Assembly (NCBI GenBank): GCA_036346395.1
Contig: CM070615.1
Coordinates: 2,609,534 to 2,673,533 of the forward strand
DNA from: Hsuehochloa calcarea
Taxonomy: Eukaryota; Streptophyta; Magnoliopsida; Poales; Poaceae
DNA: 64,000 nt
Direction: 5' to 3'
Made by a program: the position numbers and the translations under genes
In this document: positions 37,301 through 49,300 of the stretch, piece by piece
How the letters are laid out: each line of letters starts with the position of its first letter
Numbering within the stretch: position 1 is the stretch's first letter
Notes under the pieces: generated by a model
Told to the model about the DNA's origin: nothing
The model's database searches: none
What the model saw: the letters and a program-made list of their open reading frames with translations, nothing else

Positions 37301-40300
37301 GAGAATCCAAACACAGAGCTCACTTACCACAAGATGGATTTGGAGATCCAACATGACCAATTAATTTGTCACCAATATCCATTGTACTGATGACACAAGA
37401 TGTCTCTGTCATTCCATAACCTTCAAGAATTTCACCACCGAAGCAGCTATAAAAAATTAAAACAGTACTTACTATTAGCAAAGCCAAGTTCTAAATAGTC
37501 ATCATGCTTCACCAAGGGAGTGCATAAGAAGTCAGCTTACATTCTTACGAATTCCATGACATCTGCTGACAATGGAGAAGCACCTGAAGTCATAAGCCTC
37601 ACTCGTCCACCAAGCCTAGCTTTTATTTTGTTAAATACTAATTTGTCCCACATTGGGGATGGATTTTGTCCTAATAACACAAAGTACAGAAGCAACATTC
37701 CATTATACATATAGGATATAAAAATTGGATCAAATTGTTAGATTTTGGGAGAGAAGAGAGGAATTGGGGCTGAATTGTTTTTTCTATTGCAAGAGCCTAA
37801 AGGGTAATATATAGTGTACAGGGCAATATATAGTGTACAAGAGAAACCCTAGACTAGAAACCCTAGATTGACTACAATTACATAACTACCCCTAACCCTT
37901 ACATGACTATTACACTTCTACCACACATTACACTACTACCCTTAACACCCCCACTCAAACTCAATGTGTATGCAATAGCATTGAGTTTGAAGAGGACACC
38001 ACTAAAATAAAAGATAAATCTGAAGTCTAAGATTGAAGATGTTGTCGAAGCACGCAACTCTTAAACAAAAATTGTCCTTCGGCTCTTCACACACGAATGT
38101 CTTAATTTGGAGATGTTGAAACCGACAGGAGTAGAGAGATATGTCGAATCAAGCCGACGAAGAGGGAGAGATAGATATGTCGAATCAAGCCGATGAAGAG
38201 GTAGATACTCAATGGCATCGTCCCACAAGCTCCTAGATCTGGGATTAAAGTGGATGGCAGCGCGAGGAGGACGTCGCCGGCAACGATGGATGTGAGGAGG
38301 CCGGATCCGGCGGCGCGGCAACAAGACGTCCTCGATCTGAGGTGGACGATGATGAGACCAGCTGAGATTCGTGGCCGACAGCGATGGATCGTGGCACCGA
38401 CGACGAGGATCGGTTGACGGCAAGGAGCTGTTCCAGATCGATGAGCTGTGCTTTGCCATGTAAGAGAGGAATTGGGGCTAAATTGTTTTTTTAATTGCAA
38501 GAGCCCAAGAGGCAATATATAGTGTACAAGATAAACCCTAGACTAACTACAATTACATAACTACCTCTAACCCTTACATAACTATTACACTTCTACCACA
38601 CATTAAACTACTACCATTAACACCCCACCCAAACTCAATGTGTATGCAATAGCATTGAGTTTGAAGAGGACAACACTAAAATAAAAGATAAATCCGAAGT
38701 CCGAGCTTGAAGATGTTATCGAAGCATGCAACTCTTGAACAAAAATTGTCCTTCGGCTCTTCACACACGAATGTCTTGATTTGAAGATGTTGAAACCGAC
38801 AGGAATAGAGAGATATGTCGAATCAAGCCGATGATGAGATAGAGATGAAGACGCGAACTAGATCCACCCACCCAAGATGTGAGATGACAGTGTCGAATCT
38901 GGAGCCCGACGAAAACAAAGACGAAGAGACAGTTGATGATAACGATAAAGAAGGTCATTGGTCAAGAGTCGCAATGATGCGAAGATGTGAAGCAAGATGG
39001 CTACAAGAGAGAACCAAGAGGGCAAAATTGCATCAACAACGATGATGGGGTGACCACACTCGATCCAATGGATGGACCGCATCAACCCGAAAAGGAAGAA
39101 GTAATCGGCTGATCAACAAAGGATATGATGAACTAGCACAACTTCGACGAACTCAAAGAGAGATGCAGTGGACTTGGATGGACTCGATGGAAATCAAAGG
39201 AAAATAGACTTAGCTAGCAGCAGATACAAGCATTAGCAACAGCACAGTAGCAGTAACTCAGCCAGCCCAACGGAAATACCAAAGAGGACAAGATGGAAGA
39301 TGAACAAATGAGGCTGAAGATGACCAGTTCTGATACGAGCTGGTGCTGGAGATGGCTGGCAACGACGACGAAGCCGGCGAGATGGCCAACACCAACCGGC
39401 AAGGCAGAGAGCACAACAGAGCAGAGGCGAGGCAACAGAGTAGCCGGAGTAGAGTACCAAGCAGTTGGAGTAGAGAACCACCATAGAGAGTAAACGAGAC
39501 GGATTGGAGGATCACCTCAGAGAGCAAAGCAGCCAGAGCATAAGTGGAAGAGGACGCGGCCCTCAACACCTAGGCCCGGCAAACAGGTCGACGGCACGAA
39601 GAGGGAGAGATACTCGATGGCATCGTCCCACAAGCTCCTGGATCTGGTGATGAAGTGGATGGCAGCGCGAGGAGGACATCGTCGGCAAAGATGGATGTGA
39701 GGAGGCCGGATCCGGCGGCGCGGCGACAAGACGTCCTCGATCCGAGGTGGACGATGATGAGGCCAGCCGAGATTCGTGGTCGGCAGCGATGGATCATGGC
39801 ACCGACGACGAGGATCGGTCGACGGCAACGAGCTGTTCCAGATCGACGAGCTGTGCTTTGCCATGTACACGCTCTCCTCCCGCGTAGGCTCCGCCGACAA
39901 CATGGTTGCTCGCTCGCTCGCGCAAGAAGGGCGCCCAACCCCATCACCGCGTCGCAGAGCAGAGGAGGGAGGCGCAGCTGCGGCTCGGATCCAGCCAGGA
40001 ACAGAGGACGAGGTGTGGTGACGCCACGAGACAGAGGACGAGACGCGGTGGCACCAAGAGCTTAGATCTGGTGGAGTGGCGATGCCGAGCGTGGACCCGG
40101 CGGTGCAGCGACTCCAGGCGATAGGGGACGACCCCCAGGTCGTGGAGAGGACAGCCTCCTCACGGATCCTCACAGATCCGCGACAAGGATTGGCGAGGAG
40201 GTGGCGGAAGCAGAGGCTCTGACGAAGGATCTTTGAGCGCCGCCGGGTGAGGATCTTTGGGCAAGCGAGGAAGTCGGGGTGAGGATCTGCTTCTTCGGGT

Positions 40301-43300
40301 CGGGCGAGTATCTTCGAGCGCCGTCGGGTGAGGATCTACTTCAACCTCTTGCTTCAACAACGTCTTGCTCTGCAACTCGGTTGTTGATGAGGCACGGCGA
40401 CGCGAGAAGATCACACATCAACTCGAGTAGGCGAAGATCCGATCTAGATGGGATCTGGACGGCGACGACGAGCGGCGAGGTAAGGCGGGAGGCGTCGTGG
40501 TGGCCGTCGTCTCCGCCGCCGTGGTGGCCGTCAGCGAGCGTGAGGAGGGCCTCTTTGAGGTAGCAGGCGGAGTTGCACGAGGAGGCGGAGCGAAGGAGTG
40601 GCTTCCCCGATGCAAACAACCATGAAGGATGCGTTGAGGTCTTGAGGATAAGGAGTGCTCACTGTTGCAGCTACTTTGACATTAAGAAACTATTGATATA
40701 CTAAAGATAAAAACAAGATTGGGTGCTCCCCCCGGGATTAAGAAACTATTGATATACTAAAGATAAAAATAAGGTTGGGTGCTGCCCCCGGGAGTAGAGA
40801 TTGTTATTCCCGGGGGCAGCTTGGGTGGAAGAAGATGAAGACTAGAGTTTGGATCTAGGCTCTGATACCATGTTAGATTTTGGGAGAGAAGAGAGGAATT
40901 AGGGCTGAATTGTTTTTTCTATTGCAAGAGCCCAAGGAGCAATATATAGTGTACAAGAGAAACCCTAGACTGACTATAATTACATAACTATCCATAACTC
41001 TTACATGACTATTACACTTCTACCACACATTACACTACTACCCTTAATACAAATGATAGAATATAAATGAAAAATCTGCTGTCCTTAAAAAATATAATTA
41101 AAGTTGTTTACAAGTTGCAGTCCAATTAGAACATTTAGCTGATTCAATTATTGCTAAGCAACAGAAATAAAACTCAAGAGGATTATTATATAATGTTTCA
41201 AACTTACGAGTTATGTCTACGTGCTACATGTTAGGAAACTCTTTTCATCATTTTAGAAAGAGTGACCTACATGAAGACCATCTGGACGTCCAACTCCAAA
41301 TTGTCACATGCACCTTTGATATTTATTTTCTAAATTATACTTGGCAACAATAAATTGTCATACCCAAGGTTCAATTTCCCAGCAAAAACCGGCCGGTACT
41401 AGGGTATTTATGGCTGTTTTTAAAAATCATGAGGCATTACAAAACTAAGGAAAAGCAAAAACACAAGAAAAACAAACCCAAAAAAATGTGAGTTGACTTA
41501 AAGCTACTGGAAAACTGACTACCAAGTGGGTCCAGTTTCTGCCCCAAAAGAAAAACAGAACCCTGGTTACACTTATGTCACCTAGGCATTAATTTGGACA
41601 GAGAGGAAAAAGAAATCCTGACTTAAATTGTGACTTGAAGGAGGAAATTTTCGTATGTACCAGTCAGTTAACTAAAGTCTAAATTAATGATAGATGATGG
41701 AAGGGCCCACAATTAAAATTTTAAGTGACATATTTAAGGAATAAAAAAAAACCACGAATATAGATTGTAGAAGCATAAGTTAAAAATACATGAAGAAAAA
41801 TACTTTCAACCTTTTGGCAAATTCATTGTTTCACTAAAGAAATATAGCATATGTTTTTTTATTGCAGACAACTTTTAAACTTCTAGGAAGACAGTCTTCG
41901 ATGAAAACCATCAATCTAAGGAGTAGAGGTGTTACGGTCAAAGTAACACATAACCGTATAAGCTGAATTATGTAACAACTAATAGGGTGCATACATGCCA
42001 ATTCCCCTATAGTTCTATAGAATAGACGATGTGGAACTACCAATTTAAACATAGCCATGAACAGTAGTGTGATTTACCATTGACCTAATAGTAGGCCTGT
42101 TCAAGTCTCGGGTCGGGCTTCGGGCTGGGCCTGGAAAAGCCCGGTCCTAAACGGGTAGGCCCGAGCCCGGCCTGGTCCGACATGGGCCTTACTATCAGGC
42201 TTCAGGCCAGGCTATCCATAAACAGGTCTACCTAATAGGCTATACAAGTACAAGTATCCCTGTGTTGCTTTCATGCTTCACTAATTATTATTACCTTCAG
42301 ATGAAATTATGTTAATTGGTTTCAAAACGACAAAAAGGAAGGGACACTTAACTTATATGAACTACGTACTGTTCTTACCGTTAATAACAGCTTGCCTCTT
42401 GGCATTGTATGCAGCATGAAACAACCTTTCTTTCAACCCACCGGACTCCTTCACAGCATTTGTAATTCTATGGAGCAAATAAGCAACTAACCAGTTAACA
42501 GTACCCAAAAGGAAGAAACGATAACATCACAAAAGATATGATTAGCAACAGTCACATGAAACATGAAAATATCTAAATTACTGGTATAGTTGTATTACGC
42601 AGCATAAATTCTATTATATAACCGGGGAACACTTGCGAATATTGTTGGTCTCAAAGCAGCCAGGTCATCCATCAGCTTCAAATTATCCTGGAAAGTGGAA
42701 ACAAAGGAAATATACTCATAAAAAACTAATAAAGATGACAAAGGATTCAAAATTGAAGGTAAAATATTACTATGCATGTAGTAAGATGCATATTTGATAA
42801 ATGTTGCACAAAGTGTTTGCTTCTGTTGATATGTGATCTGAATTCTAAATAGGCCAAGGTCTAGAGACGCAGTACGAATTCTTCTTCTTTTTCGGATTTG
42901 TTTCCATCTTCAACTCGAGTCGGTTTTATGCTACCATGTATACCCCTTGTAAGCCGCACGAGAAGAGTCGACGACTCATTAAAACCCCTGCGTTTTGTAA
43001 ACAGTTTTTCTGATATAGTGAAGATCGCCCTCGTGTGCCTGTGGTTTTTTTCCCCAATGGTTTTCAACATAAAAATCGGTGTCCATGTTCTTGATCTACT
43101 TTGTTATTTGCCTGTCGATTTCTAACAAGTGGTATCAGAGCCACGTTCGTTGCCCGTTTTCAATCTAGGGTTTGTTCGACATGACACCATTGAAATATGA
43201 TCTTCCGTTGCTGGATCAAGACACGCGATTATCTCTGTGGCAAATCAAGATGCGAGCATTATTGGCGCAATCCGATCTGGATGAGGCGCTAGTGGTTTCG

Positions 43301-46300
43301 GGAAGAAAGCAGCCAATACTTGGTCCGATGAAGAGAAGAGAAAGGATTGTAAGGCACTGTCCCAAATTCAACTTCACCTACATAATAATATTCTGCAAGA
43401 GGTGCTGAAAATCACATCGGCCGGTGCTCTATGGCTGAAGCTGGAATATATATACATGACAAAGGATCTCACCAGCAAGATGCATCTCAAGCAGAAATTG
43501 TTCTTACACAAGTTGCAAAAGGGAGGTAATGTGTTGAATCATCTTTCGGAATTTAAAGAGATCATATCTAACCTAAAGTCAATGGAGGTAAAATATGACG
43601 AGAAAGATTTGGGTTTAATTCTTTTGTGTTCTCTGCCTAGTTCATACTCATATTTTAGAGATACATATTGTATAGTCGTGATACACTGACCCTCAATGAG
43701 GTTTATGAATCCTTGCATGCCAAGGAAAAGATGAAACAGATGGTGTCTTCTGGAGGTTCAGGTTCACAAGAAGAAGGCTTGTCTGTTCCTGGCAGGCAAA
43801 AGGAGAAGAACTCAAACAATAGATCTTGAGGCAAAAGTTCGAACGGCTACAAGGACTGGTCGAAATCCAGAGGCAATTACAAGTCGTACAAATATTGCAA
43901 TAAAAGTGGGCACGACATATTTGAATGCTACAAGTTGCAGAACAAAGAAAAGAGTAACGGCACATACAGACCGAAAGGTAAAACAGAAGATGAAGGTATG
44001 GCAAATATGGCTCGTGATAGTAGTTCTGATGGTGAGATGTTTGTTGTTTCTGTTTTTGCTAGATGTGTTGAAACTAATGATGAATGGATTCTTGATACTG
44101 CCTGCACTTTTCATATGTGCCCGAATAGAGATTGGTTTATCGCTTATGAGCCAGTCAATAGTGCTGGTTCTGTTTTGATGGGTGATGACTCAGCATGCAA
44201 GGTAGCAGGCATTGGCTCTATTCGGATCAAGATGGTTAATGACACCATCAGAACCTTTCGCTGAGTGCTCTTGATGATAAATGTTACAAGTATTCAGGTA
44301 GAGGTGGAGTCCTCAAGGTCACCAAAGGTTCTCTTGTTGTAATGAAAAGTGACAGAAAGGCTTCCAATGGCCTATATTATCTCTGAGGTACAACATTTTA
44401 CAGGTAATGCTACTGTTGTTTCAAAAAGGTTATTAGATTTTGATGCTACTACCCTTTGGCAAATGCGTCTTGGATATATGAGTGAACTTGGCTTCGCGGA
44501 ATTAAGAAAGAGAGGACTTCTAGAAGGATATAGTATCGGTGACCTGAAATTTTGTGAGCATTGCATCTTCAGCAAGCACAAGAGCGTGAAGCATGGATCC
44601 AAATCCCGGTCCCGGGGAAATTCCCGGAGGACGGCCGGTTACCGGAAAATTCAAAAAAAACGGACGAATTTGGATTTCAAATTTTGAACCGTCTTTCGGG
44701 GCCGACATCGGCTTCAGAAAGGAAAACCTAAAATATAGAAAACAAGAATTAGTAAACTGAAATTTAGAATAATGCAAATATTAATGAGAAAGTGTTTCAA
44801 GTTGTACATAAAAAGTCCTCCTTGATAGCTTCACTCTCTAGAGCTGACTTCCCTTGTGGCTGGTTAATGACCACTATGCCCTTGCCTTGCCTTATCTCTA
44901 AGGCTCTCAAGATATTTTTGGCTATGGGCATTTTGGTCCATTGATTAGCAATTCACTATGCAAGAGGGAGGCAATGGCATGTGCTGTTGTCCAAAGCCAG
45001 CATGACAGGATGGAGCATCCAAAGAGCATCAAAGGCTCTTTTGTATATTATAAGTGCTAAATATACTAAAAACCAATGTTTCACTAGATAATCTAGCATA
45101 ACAATGCCTAAACCAACTGAGTTGGGGAAGGACATTATGCAATAAAAAAATTCAAATTTGAAATCAAAAATTTTAGTAGGTTTTTTCCGGTGTAACACGC
45201 GGATTCTGCACGAGTTTTTACCTCTAGCGTGAAATTCAATACATCGGTTCATAACACATAAGGTATTTTGGATTATGTGCATTCTGATTTATGGGGACCA
45301 TCTCGCAAGTCACCGCTAGGTGCTCGTTATATGTTAACAATTATTGATGATTACTCTAGAAAAGTGTGGCCTTATTTCTTGAAGCATAAATCATAAGCAT
45401 TTTCAACATTTAAAGAGTGGAAGACTATAATTGAAAGACAAACTGAAAAGAAGGTAAGGAAGCTTCGCACTGATAATAGGATGTAATTCTATTCTAATGA
45501 ATTTGAATCATATTGCAAGACTGAAGGCATTGTTAGCAAGGATAAAAATCTAAATTCGGCCGGTTTCTTGATGGCGATGCTTGATAGCAGAACCGATTCA
45601 CGGATTTCTGGAAAAAACCGGATGAAATTCGTTTGAATTTGTTTAAAAATCATCAAAATTTGAAAACTAGAATTTGAATTTGCTAAGCAGGAAAAACCGT
45701 AGGGTTTTCCGTTCTGGGACCGACCATTAAAGAATCGGCAGAATTCTGCGTAGGGATTTTGATCCATGATTGTTAGGCATACTCCTCAACAAAATAGTGT
45801 AGCTAAGTGTATGAACAGGACCATCATTTCCAAGACCTGTTCATGTTGTCAAATGCAGGTTAGTATAAGCGTTTTTAGGTTGAAGCTGTTTCCACTGCTT
45901 GATATCTTATTAATCGGTCACCCTCTTGGCAATTGAAAAGAAGACTACAATTGAGGCATTGTCTGGTTCCCCAGCAAATTATTCAGAATTGAGAGTTTCT
46001 TGTTGTACTGCTTATGCTCATGTTGATAATGGAAAATTAGAGCCTAAAGCTGTTAAGTGCATCTTTCTTAGTTATAAATCAGGTGTTAAAGGATATAAGT
46101 TGTGAAATGCTGAAACAAATAAAGTTGTGCTTAGCAGAAACGTTGTCTTTAATGAATCTGTTATGCTTCATGATAAATTGCATACTAATATTCTGTGTAG
46201 AGTGAGCAGAATTCAAGTGTTCAAGTGGAGCACTTTATTGGTTCAGGTGACATATCAGATAAGGAAAATATTGTTGTTCATGATGCACCTACTGCTGAGG

Positions 46301-49300
46301 ATCCTCCTATTGTTGAGTAGTCACCACAACGATTCATTGCAGTTAACAGGCCTAGGAAGGAGATTAATCCACCCAAGAGGTTGATTGAAGAAACTAATAC
46401 TGTTGCTTATGCTTTGAGTGTGGCAGAAGAAATTGAAGGTGATACAAAACCTTCATCATACTCTGAGGCTATTAACTCAAATGATTACAATAAATGGATA
46501 ACTGCTATGCATGATGAGATGGAGTCGCTAGAAAAGAATGACACTTGGGAATTAGTAAAATTGCCAAAAGAGAAGAAGCTCATCCGTTGCAAGTGGGTTT
46601 TCAAGAAAAAACAAGATATTTCTCCAAATGATGAGACAAGATATAAAGCAAGGTTAGTTGCCAAATGTTATAGCCAGATTCCGGGTATTGACTTTAATAA
46701 GGTTTTTTCCCCTGTTGTTAAACATAGCTCAATTCGTATTTTGCTCAGTATAGTTACTATGCGTGATTATGAGTTTCAGCAGTTAGATATTAAAACTGCA
46801 TTTTTACATGGGGAGTTAGAAGAAGATATCTATATGGATCAACCTGAATGTTTCATTGTTCCTGGAAACGAGAACATTGTTTGTAAGTTAAAGAAGTCTC
46901 TTTATGGATTGAAATAATCTCCTAGGCGGTGGTATAAAAGATTTGACACCTTCGTGCTTTCTCAGGGTTTTAAGAGGTCAGATTATGACAGCTATGTTTA
47001 TTTAAAAATTGTCAATGGTTCAGCTCTATATTTTCTCCTATATGTTAATGTCATGCTGATTGCAGCAAAAGATAAAACAGAGATAGCAAAGTTAACGGCG
47101 CAATTGAGTGGTGAATTTGAGATGAAGGATTTAGGTGCAGCAAAGAAAATTCTTGGCATGGAGATATCCAGAGACATGCTCTCTGGAAAATTATACCTAA
47201 GTCAGAAATGGTATATTGATAAGATCCTTCGTCGCTTTAATATGCATGAGGCTAAACCAGTGAGTACTCCATTAGCTGCACATTTCATATTATCTTCAGC
47301 TTTATCTCCACGGTCAGATAATGATGTTGAGTACATGTCTAGCGTTCCATATTATAGTGCAGTTGGTTCTCTTATGTATGTCATAGTATGTTCTCATCCT
47401 GATTTATCACATGCACTGAGTGTAGTTAATAGATTCATAGCTAATCCTGGTAAAGAGCATTGGAAAGCAGTTCAGTAGATTTTCAGATACTTGCTTGGTA
47501 CATCTAATGCTTGTTTACAGTTTGGAAAATTTAGAGATGGACTTATTGGTTATGCAGATTCTGATTATGCTGGTGATTTTCAGATACTTGCGTGGTACAG
47601 ATTCTTCTTTTTCGGATTTGTTTCCGTCTTCGACTCGAGTCAGTTTTATGTCACCATATATACCCCTTGTAAGCCACACGGAAAGAGTTGACGACCCATT
47701 AAAATCCCTGCATTTTGTAAACACTTTTTCTGATATAGTGAAGATCGCCGTCGTACGCCCGTGGATTTTTCCTGCAAAGGTTTTCCACGTAAAAATCGGT
47801 ATCTCCCTGTTCTTGATCTACTTTGTTATTTGTCTGTCGATTTCTAACAGCTTCTTACAGACCGGCAAACAAACAGTAGATGTCTAGATGACCTTACATG
47901 GAAGTAGTTGATTGATGTGCACAAGGGAAATCAGCAATGTGGTGCATTCGTGGGGAAAGGGTTAGGGTGAGCAATGCAGAGGTGTAGTGAACAAAGTAAC
48001 ATGAGCCAACAAAATAAATCCATTCTATACCATAAAAAATAATATAATTTGATGGTTAGAATACTATCTTGAAGATGAAAGATCATGCATAAGATGCATC
48101 TGTGGTCTTCATTTAGTCTTTCAATGGCCCATAGCTTTGATAAGAAGTTATCCATGTTAGATGTGTATTGTACAAGGGGTTCTTTACATATATGCCACAT
48201 GTACTTGTATATATATTGGCTCATTGGCATCATATTGAATATAAGTGCTATTTCATAACATGGTATCAGAGCAAGGTTAGGGTTAGGGTTTTACAGTTGC
48301 CGCCGCCGGTCTCTCTGTTGGCCGCCGCTGTCGCCACTTCTTCTGCTGCATCCTCCATGCGTCTTTTGCTTAGTGGCATCATCGTTTGGGACATCTTTGT
48401 GGGTCGTGTCTATCTTCATTACTTCGTCGTGGTCTTTTAGGGTTTGTGTCTGGCGATGCTTCTCTAAATTGTCAAGATTGTAAGCTTGGTAAACAGCTTC
48501 AACTTCCATATCCTTCCAGTGAGACAGTGTCACACCGTCCGGCTCCTTTCGTTTCGAAAGGGGGTCATCGATATTATATAATTTTTATTGATGACTTTTC
48601 TCACCACACATGGATATACTTTATGTCATCTCATAGTGAGGTTTTATCCATCTACAAGACTTTTGCCACCATGATCCGTAGTCAGTTTGATTCTCCTATT
48701 CGTGTCTTTCGTGCTTACTCTGTTGGGGAATACTTGTCAGGAGCCCTTCGTTGTTTTCTTGCTGAGCATAGCACTCTTTCTCAGTTTTCTTGCCCTGGTG
48801 CCCATGCCCAGAACGGTGTGGCTGAACGGAAACATCGTCATCTTCTTGAGACAACTCGTGCTCTTATGCTTGCTTCTGCTGTCCCACCACATTTCTGGGC
48901 TGAGGTTGTTTCTACTACCACTTTCCTAATTAATATTCAGCCTTCATCTGCTCTTCAGGGTGGGATCCCAGTTGAGCGTCTGTGTGGAAAGACTCCTAAC
49001 TATTCTCGTCTTCGCCTCTTTGGGTGTGTGTGCTATGTTCTTGCTCCTCGTGAGCGCACCAAGCTGACCGCTTAATCTGTAGAGTACGTTTTTCTGGGCT
49101 ATAACGCTGAGCATAAGGGATATCATTGTTGGGATCCTATTGACCGACGGACATCACTTTTGATGAGTCTCGTCCTTTCTACCCTCGTTCTTCTCCTTCC
49201 ACCACTCCAGCATCTCTTGTCTAGCCTCTTTCTTTCATGAATTTTCCTGCCACTCCCATACTCACCACACCTCCATCACAGCCTTTGACCTCTCTGATGC

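Larger units (their letters stand above)
37736..41049 (-). mobile_element. non-autonomous copia-like element with three LTR copies
   Basis: Left LTR 37736-37947 and right LTR 40871-41049 are flanked by CAAAT (37731-37735 and 41050-41054). The primer-binding site is on the minus strand beside the right LTR (GGCTCTGATACCATG on plus, about 40858-40872), and a polypurine tract (CCCCCACTCAAACTC on plus) follows the left LTR. So the element reads on the minus strand, like LACS6. A third, 5'-trimmed LTR copy lies at about 38463-38625 with repeated leader-like sequence on both sides. No gag-pol domains are seen, so it must use proteins in trans. Confidence 0.85.
43172..47600 (+). pseudogene. broken gag-pol of copia element 2
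   Basis: Gag (about 43180-43690), a CCHC knuckle (YCNKSGHDIFECY, about 43890-43930), protease (WILDTACTFHMC, about 44085-44125), GAG-pre and integrase (LDYVHSDLWGP near 45265), reverse transcriptase (46380-47140) and the start of RNase H (GYADSDYAGDF near 47550) are visible. It resembles the Tnt1 type. The RT active-site box reads YVNVML, so at least one catalytic Asp is gone. Frameshifts, stops and two insertions interrupt it. Confidence 0.88.
42824..47849 (+). mobile_element. Ty1/copia element 2 in a LACS6 intron
   Basis: The 5' LTR is 42824-43127 (304 bp, TGTTGATATG...CTAACA), followed by a GTGGTATCAGAGCC primer-binding site. The 3' LTR keeps only its right part (about 47600-47849). Target duplication GCTTC at 42819-42823 and 47850-47854 is exact. 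The start of the 3' LTR and the end of RNase H are lost. The element carries two nested hAT insertions. It is antisense to LACS6. Confidence 0.93.

Noticed and set aside
39517..40173. 218-codon minus-strand frame in the three-LTR element
   Set aside because: No recognisable Gag or other domain; low-complexity Arg/Pro/Ser sequence. Probably leader sequence of a non-autonomous element.
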